Assembly: GCA_030272155.1 (NCBI GenBank)
Contig: CP126196.1
Span: 4,712,501-4,776,500, forward strand
Origin: Tetradesmus obliquus
Taxonomy: Eukaryota; Chlorophyta; Chlorophyceae; Sphaeropleales; Scenedesmaceae
Direction of reading: 5' to 3'
DNA length: 64,000 nt
A program made the position numbers and the translations under genes. The notes beneath the pieces are model-generated. The model ran no database searches, was not told the DNA's origin, and saw only the letters and a list, made by a program, of their open reading frames with translations. Positions within the stretch are counted from its first letter, which is position 1. Each line of letters opens with the position of its first letter. Shown here piece after piece: positions 23,266-35,599 of this stretch.

Positions 23266-24455
23266 CTAAGCGCTCTCAGGGTTAGTGATGAGCCCCACAT
23301 GCACGGTGTCATGCACACTCACATCAAGCAGCAGGCCGACAGAAGGGCTGTCAGCGTCAACGCCCTCTGCCGCCTGCTGCTGCTGCTGCTTGTGGTGCTG
23401 CTTGTGTGTGCCATGGTGCTTGTGCTTGTGGCCCTCAGCCGCAGCAGCAGCAACAGTGCCAGCAGCAGCAGTGGCCTCTTCTTTGCTGCTGCCATCAGCA
23501 GCAGGCGCAATCACCACCTCCCCATCTGCACTGGCACGTGCGGAGCCGGTGCTGTTGCTAGCACCTGCCGCAGGCTGCTGCTGCTGCTGCCCCTGTTCTT
23601 GCTGTTTGTCAGCTGCAGGCGGTACTGCGCTGTCCGCACCTGCTGCTGCTGCGGCTGCTGCTGCTGGCTTCTCCTGCTGTGTGTCTCCTGCTGCTTCTGC
23701 CGCCTCTCCCTCTTTTTCTTCTTCCTCACTTTCGCTGCCGCTCTCAGAGAAGCTCTCAATAGCAAAGGATGCGACAGCCGCATTGTTGTTGTTGTCGCTG
23801 CTGCCAGCCTCGCCGCCGCTGCTGCCAGCCCTGTTCTCTTCCTTGACTGTCTTGTGGCCGCGCTCCTCGGCTATCTTAGCAATGCAGTCGTCCACGCTCA
23901 GCTTGCCGGCGCCGTCAGTGTACTGCAGTAGCGACACAAGGCAGCAGAAAACAGCGGACACACAGCCGAGGTGAAGCAGAGACATGGCAGCCGGGAGATG
24001 CACACGCAAGGCTCTGTGTTCTGCTTCTGCATCTGCAACCTCTGTCTGCCCTGGATCACTGACCTTGCCACATGCCATCTGTCACACGCAGAAGGCAGGC
24101 CCCCTCACCTTCTAAACAGTGTAGTGTATGTAGGATGTCCTCGATGAGGCGCTGGATGGATCCCAGCCCCACACGCCCTCACAACCTCACTCATTTGAAC
24201 AGTGAAACTCGCGCATTCATGGTGGGAGCAAGCCGCACCTTCTTCACAATGTACAGGATGTGCTCAATCACAAATGGACAACAACTGCAAGATCTGCGCA
24301 TTGTAGCAGCACAGCAAGACAGCACAGCTAGCCGCACCTTGTTCACGATGTACAGGATGTCCTCGATCAGGCGCTGGATGGTGCCCAGGCTCACACGCCG
24401 CAGCAGCCCACCCAGCACAGGCAGGTGCGCAAAGAAGGTGGGCACGCCTGGCGAC

Positions 24456-24495
<40 letters not shown>

Positions 24496-25674
24496 CAGCA
24501 GCAGCAGCAGCACCACCACTAGGTTGAACACAAGGACAGCATTTTCATGGCGTCAACGCAGCCGGCCCTGCTACCCATACAGCCAGGACTACTACAGCAG
24601 CAGCAAGAGGTTCAGGGCAGCATGCAGGTGTCTTGTACAACAGGCAGCGCACCAAGCACAGCAGCAGCAAACAGCAACATGCAGTACACATGCAACGCAC
24701 CCTTGGGCAGCACGTCCTGGTGCAGCACTGCGCGGCAGCCTGTGACCTTGCCGCTGCCATCCTTGATGGGCCGCAGCTCCCAGCTGCCAAAGAAGCGAGA
24801 CAGCAGGTCCTGCAGACAACAACAGATGAGTCAGCAGGAAGATAGTGAGTCAGAAGCGGGCTTGAGAAAAGTTGCGACAGCAGGTCCTGCGGGTAGTGGT
24901 GGTAAGTGAGCGGGTGGTGAGTCAGTGGGTGATGAGACACGTCAGCAGGGTGCCACAACAGCAGCAGCATAAGACTTGCTGGTACTTGAAGAGGCAACAT
25001 GCAGCCCCACGTTTTCATGACAAGCACAGCTGCAATTGCTGCATAGGCAGCGAGAGGCGCACGCGCCAGTCGCACAGGATCACACGCAATGCTGAGCTGC
25101 CAAGCAAGGTCCGAATGCAGCCCTCAGCTACCAGCTGTTAGCCCCACGCAACATCACATGCACTGTCCGCAGTCTGCGTACCGAGCGCAGCAGCGTGAAC
25201 TCTGTCTTGAGGCACTCGGGGTCACGGGCGTCCTCGGTCACGTCCAGGTAGGTCTTGAACACGCGGTGGATCCACAGCACGCGCAGCTCGCCGCACTGCT
25301 CCACCTCAACAAGCTTGAAGCCAGGCTCCTGCTGCTTGACCTGCAGGCGTGCTCGTTGAATACAGAACCATTATTCCAGCTGCAGTTACGTCAACACAGC
25401 ATTGTTAGGGGGCAATCTCAGTGAAGGCCGCACTGCTCCACCCCCACCAGCCGGAAGCCCTGCTCCTGCTGCTGCTTCACCTGCAATCGCAGGATGCATG
25501 CATGCAGGCGCGCAGCTGGGTCTGAGATGGGTTAGACGCAGCGTGCCAGTGTGCACGCACATGGCTGCTGCTGCTGCTGCTACTGCTGCTGCTGCTGCTG
25601 TGAAGGTAGTGATGAAGGCTTCAGCAAGCAGCAGAGCAGACCTGCATGACCGCATACTGATGACACGTGCTGCT

Positions 25675-25720
<46 letters not shown>

Positions 25721-26491
25721 CGGCTGCTGTGGCGGGGCACACGGCCCCCAGCTGCTCACCTTGCGGTAGCCCACGCACTTGATGTCCCTGAAGGCGCCAG
25801 CATTGTCTGCATGAGAATTGCATGTACGATTGATTGAGGTTGAATGTGTTTGACAAGAGGTTGCTTTCAAAATAGGCATACATGCTGCAGCTGCATACAG
25901 GCAGAAACACAAGAGGCATTCCACCAACCACGTCAGGCAGTACAACAATATGCGGAGGCTGCCTGCAGCGACGCCATCTGCAGCTGTGAGTGCACTTTGC
26001 CAGCAGCAGCATGAATGCGCAAGGCATGGCGCGTGGGCTCTGCTGGTGTCTCTCGCTGCCGATGCTAGGGACTTTGCAGGAACTTTGCAGGAGCAACTGA
26101 CACTGCTGTGCAGGCTGCAGGCTATAAACTGCAGCTGCCACAGCGTGGGACACAGCCTGTGTTGCCGCCAGGCTGTGCATCACCTGCCATGCTGCAGGCT
26201 GTGCATCACCTGCCATGCTGCAACAGCTGCTGTTGTAGCTTCAGTGCCTATCTGCTGCTGGCCTGGGTAGCAGAAGATAGCAGTACCAGGCTGACATGCC
26301 ATGGGGCACACAGGCTGTTGCCACTAGGCTGAGCATCAAATTGCCGGCTGCTGTGACTCAGCTATTACTGAAGCTGCTGTTCCAGTTTGGTGCTGACCTG
26401 GGTGGCAGAAGATTTCAAAAATGACCTCTGGCGGCACATCAAAGGTTGCATCCAGTTGGATGTGGCACAGGTAGCCTGCTGCATTGGAGAC
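23266..26491 (-). CDS. START-like (polyketide cyclase/Coq10 superfamily) protein, 5' end unresolved
   Basis: Exons on the minus strand join in phase: 26491-26398, 25806-25760, 25340-25182, 24809-24701, 24447-24338, 23922-23266. The product reads LDATFDVPPEVIFEIFCHPD, then AGAFRDIKCVGYRK, a VEVEQ...LRVLWIHRVFKTYLDV block, FFGSWELRPI, a GCRAVLHQDVLPKGVPTFF block and a C-terminal helix TIQRLIEDILYIV. This order (hydrophobic strand, DP loop, VEQ strand, SW-basic strand, final long helix) is that of the plant START-like lipid-binding family. Ligand and location are unknown. After the domain comes about 200 residues of low complexity: acidic SESEEEE, Q/A runs and a His/Lys stretch GHKHKHHGTHKQHHK. 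The first exons must lie above 26491; a membrane-like segment on this strand at about 26810-26900 is a candidate but unproven. Confidence 0.72.
24115..24447 (-). repeat. Three copies of an exon 3' end in the START-like gene
   Basis: The end of exon 24447-24338 (QRLIEDILYIVNK and the GTGCGG donor) recurs, increasingly decayed, at about 24228-24270 and 24115-24175. The extra copies are in the downstream intron. Confidence 0.85.
25421..25487 (-). repeat. Extra copy of an exon 5' end in the START-like gene
   Basis: On the minus strand an acceptor followed by VKQQQEQGFRLV...VEQCG duplicates the start of exon 25340-25182 (VKQQEPGFKLVEVEQCG). It soon runs into a stop and lies in the upstream intron. 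Confidence 0.88.
25686..25722. repeat. (GAT)n microsatellite
   Basis: About 12 tandem GAT units directly follow a CTG run, within the intron between exons 25806-25760 and 25340-25182. Confidence 0.95.
26168..26221. repeat. 26-base tandem duplication in an intron
   Basis: CAGGCTGTGCATCACCTGCC-type sequence occurs twice in tandem, in the intron of the START-like gene. Confidence 0.85.
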
Positions 26492-26608
26492 CTGGGGCAA
26501 CAGCAATAGCAGGCAATAGGCGGCAGTGGGGTGATGAGTGACTTGCAAGAACGGACTACCACAAGAGCTTGAAATAAAATTGGCTGCGGTTGCTGATGTG
26601 GGACTCAA

Positions 26609-26639
<31 letters not shown>

Positions 26640-27950
26640 GTGCTGGTGCTGCTGCTGCTGCTGTCGTGCTGCACAAGCTATGGTAGTGCTGTTCGCTGCC
26701 CGAGTATGCACGTATGTCAATGAATATTTTCGCCTTTACGATGTCTGTGCTTGGTCCACAGGCCCCTTGCGCAGGCCAAACTCAGATGTCGAACACAGTC
26801 ATCACGATGCGACGAACACCGACATCAGGCTGCCAGGCAGTCTGAAAATACAAAACATTAACAGCATGTAAGTAGCACCAGCGACAAGAGCCCCACCGAT
26901 GCTGTGTAGCCCTTGCCAGTAGCCGTGCTGGTGCCTTGCTGGCTCTGTGGCATATCCGGCAGCGGCAGGACCTCTTCCTTTCCTGACATACTGCTTATTG
27001 CTTGGCAGAACGATTCTGGATGCAAACGTCAGCAACGCACAGGCCAAAGGCGATCGGGCCTTCCAAGCACGACAGCAGCAGCAGGAATATGTAGCTGAGC
27101 TCTTGATCCAGTTCACTTGCTGCACTTGCAGTATCACAAACTGCGCCAAGCTGTTGCAACGCAGACCAAATGCGTCAGAAACCGTCGCTGACGTTTGACC
27201 TCAGAGGCTCACGACAAGGGTTTCGCAGTGCAAGGCCCACTGCATCCCGGAAGGCTGCAGCCAAGCCACGTCGTCGTCAGCCAGCAGGATGCAACGTCAA
27301 GGTGTGGCTTGCTGCACCCTGGCTTAGCCAGCCACCTGCTAGCAAAGCTGCATGCTGCTGGCCAGGGCTTGTCCTGACCGTCAGGCTGAAAGACCATCTG
27401 CTGAAAAGTTGCAAATGTTCTGCCGCATTACAGCTCACAATTTGGTCCGACTGGTCATGCATGTTTTGAAGAGCAAAGTAAACCCGTGAACTTGACCACA
27501 AGACCAGAACCGTACCGCGTATTGATTGCACCTTCGATGCGATTGCCAGCAATGGGCTTAAATTGAATGCAGAACTCACAGACATGGCACATGCCTCAAC
27601 CAGCATAAGCAGCCACACATGTGCTGCCGCCACAGGGCTTGCGCTGGGCCAGCCACTGCACGCTAAAACATGCAAGCCTTTGAAGGCCTAGCAGCACAGC
27701 AACAGCTGAATGCATCGGCTGAGCTGTAGGGCCCAAGTCTTCAGACTGCCCAAAACATGTCCGCATCTGTTGCACTGCAGATGGCACAAGCACTGTCAAA
27801 CACATTGCAAAACCACGACTTCAGCTCCTGCTGCGCTACTGCACAACAAATTATGACGCCCCTCCACTTCACGCTACGCTACAAGCTGATCCTTTTACCA
27901 ACATACCCTGCCCTACTTGCATCCTGCAACATAAGCAGTACGGCCTACAG
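26492..27950. other. Between the START-like gene and the DCL gene; probably holds missing 5' exons
   Basis: Both neighbours are on the minus strand, so this must include the 5' part of the START-like gene. The minus-strand frame 27149-26802 has a hydrophobic stretch GGALVAGATYMLLMFCIF, but I cannot tie it to the next exon by splice signals. CTG runs at 26620-26660 are the only clear repeat. Confidence 0.4.
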
Positions 27951-29158
27951 CTAGTTCCTCCCCCGCCCGCGCCCCCTGCCGCCGCCCCTGCCCCCTCCCC
28001 TTCCGCGGCCGCCACCCCTGCCGCCGCCACGCATACCGCCCCGGCCGCCGCCCCTGCCGCCGCCGCGCCCGCCGCCGCTGCCTCCCCTGCCGCCTCCCCC
28101 ACCCCTGCCGCCGCCCCTGCCCTGCCGCTGCAGGTTTGACGACTCCTTCATTACGTAGGTGTCTGCAGTTGGCATCACGATAGCAGGGTGAAAGCAGCAG
28201 CAGCAACAGTGGCATCAGCTCTAGGACAGTGAATCAATACCAGGCAGTCGATGGGTGCATCATCATGTCATCAGCCTGCTGCACGGGGAGCACATAGTTG
28301 ACGGGCGCATCACCACCGTGCAGGCGCACCACGGGTAGCATGCGAGCGTGCCACACACAGTCGTTATAATTGATAACAATGCTGGCGATTGTCTTCAGCA
28401 GATCAACACGCGGGCTCTAGGCTCAGCTGCAGGTGTGTCGGTGTAACTATGACTATCGAAACAGGTGCTCATTAGGCGCCGCGCCTGGAAGCCAGGCACA
28501 TGCAGCAGCTCGCACTGTTGATGCGTATCGTCATCCACACAGCAGCAGCACTCAACTCAAACACGCAAACACAGCTCAGCAAGGCAACAGCCAGCTGACA
28601 CAACACAAGATGATAACACCATACACAATGACAGTGGTAGTGCTTGCAGGTGCGTGTGTCAGTGTAACTATGACTAATGTACAGGCGCTCACTGTGCGCC
28701 GCCCCTTGAAACAAGGGAGATGCGGCAGCTCGCACTGTTTAGTTCTATCGTCATCCACAGCACTGCTGCACCTACTACTGCTAGGCAATGCGCCCCTGCC
28801 GTGAGCTGTTCTGCTGATTAGCCTGCCTCCTCACCACAGGAGTTCATCCCAACCACCCAGAAGCACTCAAGTTGGCATGTGCTGTGATCACGCAGGACTC
28901 TGAACCACACGTGAGCTCAACGAGCATGAAGCAGAAAGCCCTGGGGCAGCGCCAACAGGGCTGCGGTTCAACCCAATCATCAACACAGCCACACCTCAAC
29001 CCACAAGCTGCCAGTTCCCATCACCTCCCACAATCAGCCTAGCGCAACCAAGGAGCCAGCAAGCCGCCAGTCAGCCGGCATGCCATGTGCCCCCTCACCT
29101 GGGAACAGCGCCAGCAGGCACTTCCTGTAGCTGAAGTCCTCCAGCGTGCCATCCAGCG

Positions 29159-29194
<36 letters not shown>

Positions 29195-30597
29195 GACGCA
29201 CGTCAAGCACAGTGCAACAGCAAGATCAGCTGACTCACTGCATGCCAACGTCAGCAACTGCAACACACAGAAACGTGCCAAAGGCATTGTGCTGCTGCTG
29301 CTGCACGCTGCTGCCTGCTGGCTTTTCAGGTCTCTGCTCTGCCAGGCTGAACACGCATGGATGGTGAGATGGGCATTGCACTCTGCTGCAGCTGCTGCCT
29401 GTGTAGCTGCCGCAGACAAGCCATGCCTTGCTGTGCTGTTGGCTGCTGCTGCTGCTGCTGCTGCTGCCCCCACCAGGGCCTCACCTGGATGTGGAAGCAG
29501 CTGCTGCTGGAGGTGCCCACGCGGTGCTCTCCCACTTGGATACCCTTGATGCCCTTGGCCAGCTGAGGGGGCAGCAGCAGCAGCACAATGCAGTGTCATA
29601 CAGCAGTGTTGAGCAGCAGTTGCCTTACGTAGGTGACAGCCGTCCAAGTTCAACAGCGTTGCTGCTGTAGCCAGCAGCCCCAGCCAGTCAGGTGCTGCAG
29701 TTGCAATGCGCTGAACATGTCGCCAACAGCAGCCCAACGGCTACTACGCTACAGATCACGAAAGCAGAGTGCAAGTGCCAAATGCTTCCTTGTGCTGTTT
29801 GTTCTGCACGCTGCTTGACTACATTGCATGGCTGCTGCAGGTCGTGCTGTTGCTGCCGCACCTTATCAGATGCCCGTGGGTGACCCTTCTGCAGTAGGTC
29901 CAGCAGCAGCAGCAGCTCATACTGCAGCAGCAACAAGTCGACAACAGCAGCAGCAGCGTACGCGGGTGAGTATACCTTGGCAGTGTGTGGGTCGCTACCT
30001 GCAGCAGTCGTGTCAAAGCACGATGCACTGCTGGGTGCCTTAACACTACTGACAACATCGGCATGATAGCAGCGTCAGGCATGGAGTGTGGCCTATTCCA
30101 CCCAAGCATGACAGCAACACATGCAGTGCTTGCAATCACGGTAGCTCTGCTGCAGCACTGCTGCCCCTATGGAGCAGTCACCAGCGCCGGCAGTACACCC
30201 CAGGCAACCGCTCAAACCACAGGCTGCACACCTCATTCAGGTTCTCCCCTGGCTTTGCTTTCTTGAGGATGCCTGCAATGTAGTCAGATGCTTCTGCGGC
30301 ACTCCTGAAGGTGCGGTAACCCAGCTTGACTGGCTCTGCTGCAACCTGCTCTTCTGCTGCGTCACCGTCGTCTGCTGCTGCTTCCTCGCCATCTGCTGCG
30401 TTGTCATCGTCAGCAGTGGCTGCTTCCGCATCCTCTGCCATGTCTGCATCGCCTGCTGCAGCGCCTGCTGCTTCTGCGTCTGTTGCAGCCGCATCTGCTT
30501 CGGTCTTGGCACGCTTTGCTGCTGGCTGCTCCGCTGCGGCCTCTGCTGCCTGATCAAAGTCCAGCTCGCGCTTAGTCTTGTCCGTTGCCTCTGACAT
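27951..30597 (-). CDS. DCL/DUF3223-domain protein with a C-terminal RGG tail
   Basis: Five exons join in phase: 30597-30232, 29921-29862, 29562-29485, 29159-29099 and 28162-27951, giving about 259 residues. Residues 1-90 are acidic and alanine-rich with a basic PAAKRAKTE that looks like a nuclear signal. The domain follows: GYRTFRSAAEASDYI, KPGENLNEYELLLLLDLL, GHPRASDKLAKGIKGIQVGE, CFHIQ, DGTLEDFSYRKCLLALFP. This is the DUF3223 fold of the plant DCL (defective chloroplasts and leaves) family, linked to rRNA processing and plastid development. The last exon encodes DTYVMKESSNLQRQ and then a repeated GRGGGRGGG tail ending RGRGRN. The tail exon joins only by splice phase (phase 1, G plus AC), so its membership is inferred, though RGG tails are typical of RNA-binding nucleolar proteins. 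Confidence 0.78.
28428..28768. repeat. Two diverged direct copies of a ~125-base segment
   Basis: Bases 28428-28555 and 28645-28768 share blocks (GTGTAACTATGACTA, GCGCCG, GCAGCTCGCACTGTT, CGTCATCCACA). Both lie in the inferred last intron of the DCL gene. Read on the minus strand both give a VDDD...QCEL.H.P.F..RR peptide, so a lost or alternative exon is possible. Confidence 0.75.
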
Positions 30598-31495
30598 GAT
30601 GATCACGAACTCTGAGCGAGCACAGCAGCTGCCTTGGCGAGACTGCAAGGAAAACTGCGCTTGCTACTGACCAGGACACTCGTGGGTGGTAGGCCGCGGC
30701 AACCTCGATCAATAAACAAGCAAGTGGGCGAACAAAACGCGCACAGGCTTTCGCAACGCCGACACACACGAACACCCATAGTCACTCGGCGCATGTAACA
30801 AGTGGGTGGCGCAAAACTGCAGAAAACACATGTAGCAGTCGCTTTCTTGGGTGTCTGTGTGTTCCGAACCGTTGGGAGTCCTGGCGAGCGCTGTACTTCT
30901 CAACCAAGGACAACTGCTTCTTGCAAAGCGCGGGCAAGCAGCGGTGCATTGTGAGCATCCTTCAATGATAATCAATAGGTTGTAAGCATCTAAGGAAGCA
31001 ATTTGGGCGCGTATAGCATTGTGCGTGACGCTTGCCGCGCAAGCAGCAGCAGCGGGTACTGTGCTATGGTACATGGAAACTGTAGACGCACACACAGCCA
31101 GGCAGAGTAGCGCAAGCCGCATGCTGGGAAACTTTCTTATTCCTGCAAATGCTATTATGCGTGTCTGCAATGTGCAGAAGCTAGAGCTTGCCCGAGACGC
31201 CAGGTGGCCATTGGAGCACCCGCGGCAAAGCACAGCTGCATAGAAGACAGCTCCTGAGCAGCCACAGCCCCACAAGCTGGCTTGTTAAGCTTGTAATCAA
31301 CGTCCTTGCACCCGGAGCAGTGAACTCCCGCAAATACAGCTGTTTTGCAGTAGCTGGCAAGGCACGCCGGCACTGCAGCAGGAGGGAGCTGAACAGCCAA
31401 CGGCACATCCTGCAGCTGCACTGCCAAACTTGGCTAAGGCGCCCCTGAGGCTTAGCGGCAGGTGCAGTGGCAGCAGCTGCTGCACCGCAGCAGCC
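30598..31495. other. Divergent intergenic region (DCL gene and glycosidase-like gene)
   Basis: About 0.9 kb between two start codons pointing away from each other. It should hold both promoters. It is nearly free of triplet runs; I see no motif that I can name safely. Confidence 0.55.
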
Positions 31496-32078
31496 ATGCA
31501 GCACAGATGGCTGCTGCTGCTGCTCATGTTGCTGGCGGGCAGCAGCAGGCAGCTGGGTGTGGGGGCATGGGGCACGGAGATCAGCAGCAGTGTGTCCATA
31601 TTCCGCACCATGGAGCTGACTGACGTCGAATACATCGATGGGAAGATGGCAACACGGTGAGAAACTGTTCAGAAGCAACAGCAGAATGCTGAAGGAGTCG
31701 CTGCAGAGGGTTGCCAGCTTGCCAAGTTGCCAGTAGCTGGACAGTGCCAAGTCAAACAGCGCATTGCTGTAGCAATGAAAGTGCATGCCTAGTCAGAGAG
31801 CGTCACGCCATAGCCGTGCGCACTGCATCTACAGTTCAGACTGCCGAAGTTTTTCACGATTGTTAGGCGCTACACACTGCAGTTGCAGTAACCCAAACAA
31901 AATGCGTGCCGCGCGCCCGCATGCTGCCCCAGGTGCGCGCATCTTGCAATGCACCTGTCCCTGCAAGGTCTTTACCTGCTGCACTGTTGCCATGCTGTGC
32001 TGTTGCCATGCTTCCAGGTGTCAGCACATGGTGGAACGCGCCGACTCACGCCTGCACCATGCTGCACAGCGTATGCCA

Positions 32079-32143
<65 letters not shown>

Positions 32144-35100
32144 ACCTTTGTCGCGTCAGGTGTGAGCACATGGTGGACCAGGCACGATCTCAAATGCATT
32201 ATTGTCACACTGCACCTGCGTGGTCCTTACCTGCTGCACCGTTGCCCGTGCTGTGCGGTTGCAATGCCACAGCTGTGAGCACATGGTGGACCGTGCGGGC
32301 CAGACTGGCAGCACCAAGCTCAACTTTGTAGTCACACAGTTCTTCCTGGACCGCAACTACGACAACATCCCAGACTCATACTGGTGAGCCTTGCTCGCCT
32401 GCGCGGCAAGCGCGTCGGCACTGCATGCTGTGTGTTGTTTCAGCCACACGGACACTGCTTGCTGCTGCTTCATACCCGCCGGTTAGGCACTGTGGCGCTG
32501 CCTGCCAAACAAGCTGTTGAGTGTTTGATTCACAAGTCGTGCAGCTTGCTGAGGTAGCGGCGGCTGGCACCTTTGAGCCTGGCTTGTGGCTGCAGATTAC
32601 TCAGGATCTCAAGCCTGCAACATATGCATTTTGAACCACAACCACACCGAGCTTGCGTGCAGCATCTCCTACTGATGTTTTAGCTGCTCGAATTTACCAT
32701 CATTCCTGCTGCCGCTGCTGCTGCTGCACCACGCAGCCACAAGCCGGGCTCCACCGACAAGTGTGAGCCCTTCACCCAGGATATCATCGATGCCTGGACC
32801 AAGGCCTTCATCCCCTGCCTGGAGTACGCAGTCAAGGCTGGCTTTGACATCGCCTTCACACCACACCTGGATGATGGCCTGGCCTCAGGCGTGTGGCGCA
32901 ATGCACAGCTGATCAACCCAATCGCAAAGTAGGTGGCAGCGGGGCTGCAGAACATCGGCCAGGGAAGCTGCTCAAATGCTCAACTATGTGTTGGTGGCTG
33001 ATGCTGGCACTGCACTTGTCAATGTGACGCTGCCTCCGCATGAAACACTTGCTTTGTGTGTTTCCAGGTGCGGCGGCTTCAGCTACACGGACATCATGCT
33101 GCTGCCGTTGCCTTGTATCTTACTATCTGTTATGTCCTTGTTTTCATTTAATCGTCATGCCTGCAGGTACGGCGGCTTCAGCTACACGGACATCATGCTG
33201 CTGCCGCTGGCGCAAGCGATGGCGGCGGTGATGACGCCGCGCACGCGCGTGTGGTACGCGCTGCAGGGCGAGATGAGCGCCATGGTCACCGCCTTCCCCG
33301 CGGAGCACCAGAAGCTGCTGCCATACATCAAGTGAGCCTGCACTGCGTGCCGGATCAAGATGAAGGGACTTGGGGCTGTGTGTATCATCGTGGTAATGCA
33401 ACTCTGGTGTTGCTTGCATTGTGCTGTGCCAGCCTGACGCAGACCTCCCTGCAGACTGCGCCCAGGCTTATTAACAACAGCAATGCATGGCTGGCGTGAC
33501 CTACATGCTGACGCACGCACCAACGCCTTCATGCTGCCGAACGAAGAACGTACGGCCGGGTGTCTGCACCAGCTCGCCACCAACTGCTCCCTGCTGCTGA
33601 GCCTTTGCTGTTTGCCTTTGCTGCCTGCTGCTACCTGTAGGCAGGTCATCCTGGGCTCTCACCCGGAGTGGGCGCCCAACGTGCGGCTGGGCATGTCAAC
33701 AAACCACCAACTGCACCTCGCTCCTGGTGCTGCATGTTGACGCATACTGTGGTGTGCACTGCTCTGTGACACCTGCAGGCAGGTGATCCTGGGGTCGCAC
33801 CCGGAGTGGGCCCCCAATGTGCGCCTGGGCGTCTCCACCAACTACAACAAGCTCTGCGGCATGGGCGCCTGCCAGAACCCCAGCCCGGCCCAGAAAGCCG
33901 CGGTGCAGGCGTTGTATAACGCGGTCGACTTTGTGGGGCTGTCGAGCTACCCGCGCTTTAAGAATGCGGTGTCGGACATGGAGGATGCCACGGAGATCTT
34001 CAACTACGAGATGCTGGTGCGTGCACAAGATAGGCTTCTGCTGTTTGTTGTGTTTGCTGTTGTTTGACTCATGATGACGGCGGCCAGCCGCAGATGCGGC
34101 AGCACTATAGGAGCTTCCTATACAACTGCTGAGCAGTTTGTGACGTTGCATGCAAACAGGACTGGGGAGTGTGCGCCGGGTTGACCAACCAAAGGCTGAT
34201 TGATGCTGGTGCGTGTGGGGCTTGGGTCGCGGCTAGACTGTCACGTTGTGTGTCAAAACTGTCTGAGCTTGAGCTTCTCTGCTAGTGCGTAGAGCAGTGG
34301 AGGACGCCACGGAGATCTTCAGCTATGGGATGCTGGTGCGTGCGCGGGGTTAGACAATGAGGTTCAGCTCTTTTGCATGGTGTCCCTTGTGCCAGATAGA
34401 GTTTTCAAAACACAAGTTGCATCGTCATCACTCAGCTGACGCCCTGCACATCACTGACCAACTGTGACTCATGCTGAACCTGCATGAATTTGGCATCAAC
34501 ACCCCGCCAAGCTGACCACGGTGGGCGGCAAGGAGCTCGCCTTCATCCAGTATCGATCACACTGACCAATGCTGCCTCGCTGCCTGCTGGCCACCACCTC
34601 CTCCCTGCAGGAGTTTGGCATTGACATTGCCAAGCTCACAACAGAAGGCGGCAAGGAGCTGGTGTTCAATGAGTTTGGCGTGGGTGGCGGCATCTCGCCC
34701 AGCGGCGACCAGCCCGCACGCACCTCAGAGCAGGTGGGCCTGTTTGCAAAAACCCCTCAAAACCTCCACCTGGGGTTCACACGGCTGTTTCAGCGAGATT
34801 GCATTTTCTGCAAGGCATAGCGTTGCATGATGCGCGTGGTCTGGTGAACATGCCACGGCCTGGCGTACGCATGTCTGTGGCAGGCGGCAGCTAGACAACC
34901 CCTTGCGCACAATCATTAATCCGGCTTTTGTGTATTGTTGTGTATGGGTTGAAATGGAACGACAGGCTTGGTTAACACCAGCATAACAAACGTATTTTGG
35001 CCTGCATTAACTCGGCACACACAGGCGGCCGAGTCGCCCTTCTTTGGTGTGTATGGCGGCTACACACGCAAGACTGACCCCTGGCGCAACAGCCTGCCCC

Positions 35101-35568
35101 CAAACGTGCTCAGCGACACGCGGCAGTACCTGGAGACGTGGTACCGCGCTGCTGCGCTGTGGTTGAAGCGCAAGGGCGGGCCGCGCTGGCGGGTGGACCA
35201 CGTGTTCCTGTGGAACCTCAACAGCTGGGATGTGCAGGTGAGCTGCAAACACGGATTTGTGCAGGTCCTGATGCAGAAAGTGTTGGATGGTGTTGCTGTG
35301 GACCACGTGTTCCTGTGGGACCTCAACAGCTGGGACGTGCAGGGGGGTTGCATCAACTTACTGAGGGCTTACGTGCAGTGTGTGCAAGTGCTGTGCCTAC
35401 ATGCGAGGCTGCTGTGGCTGCATGCATCGCGCCAGCTTAACCCTTTGGTGTGTGGCTCAGCGCAAGTCAAGCCAGACACCGAGTCTGGCAGCTGAGAGGG
35501 CCTGCGCCATGCAAGGCTAACGCAGCCATGCCTGCGGCTGCTAGCTGACAATGGTAGTCAGGTACCAA

Positions 35569-35599
<31 letters not shown>

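Noticed and set aside
23285..23974. Plus-strand open frame over the START-like gene 3' end
   Set aside because: The minus strand has in-phase splice sites and a recognisable domain upstream; the plus frame is low-complexity shadow.
26802..27149. Frame with a transmembrane-like stretch upstream of the START-like exons
   Set aside because: It could be the missing N-terminus but no donor/acceptor pair with the correct phase was found, so it is not added to the model.
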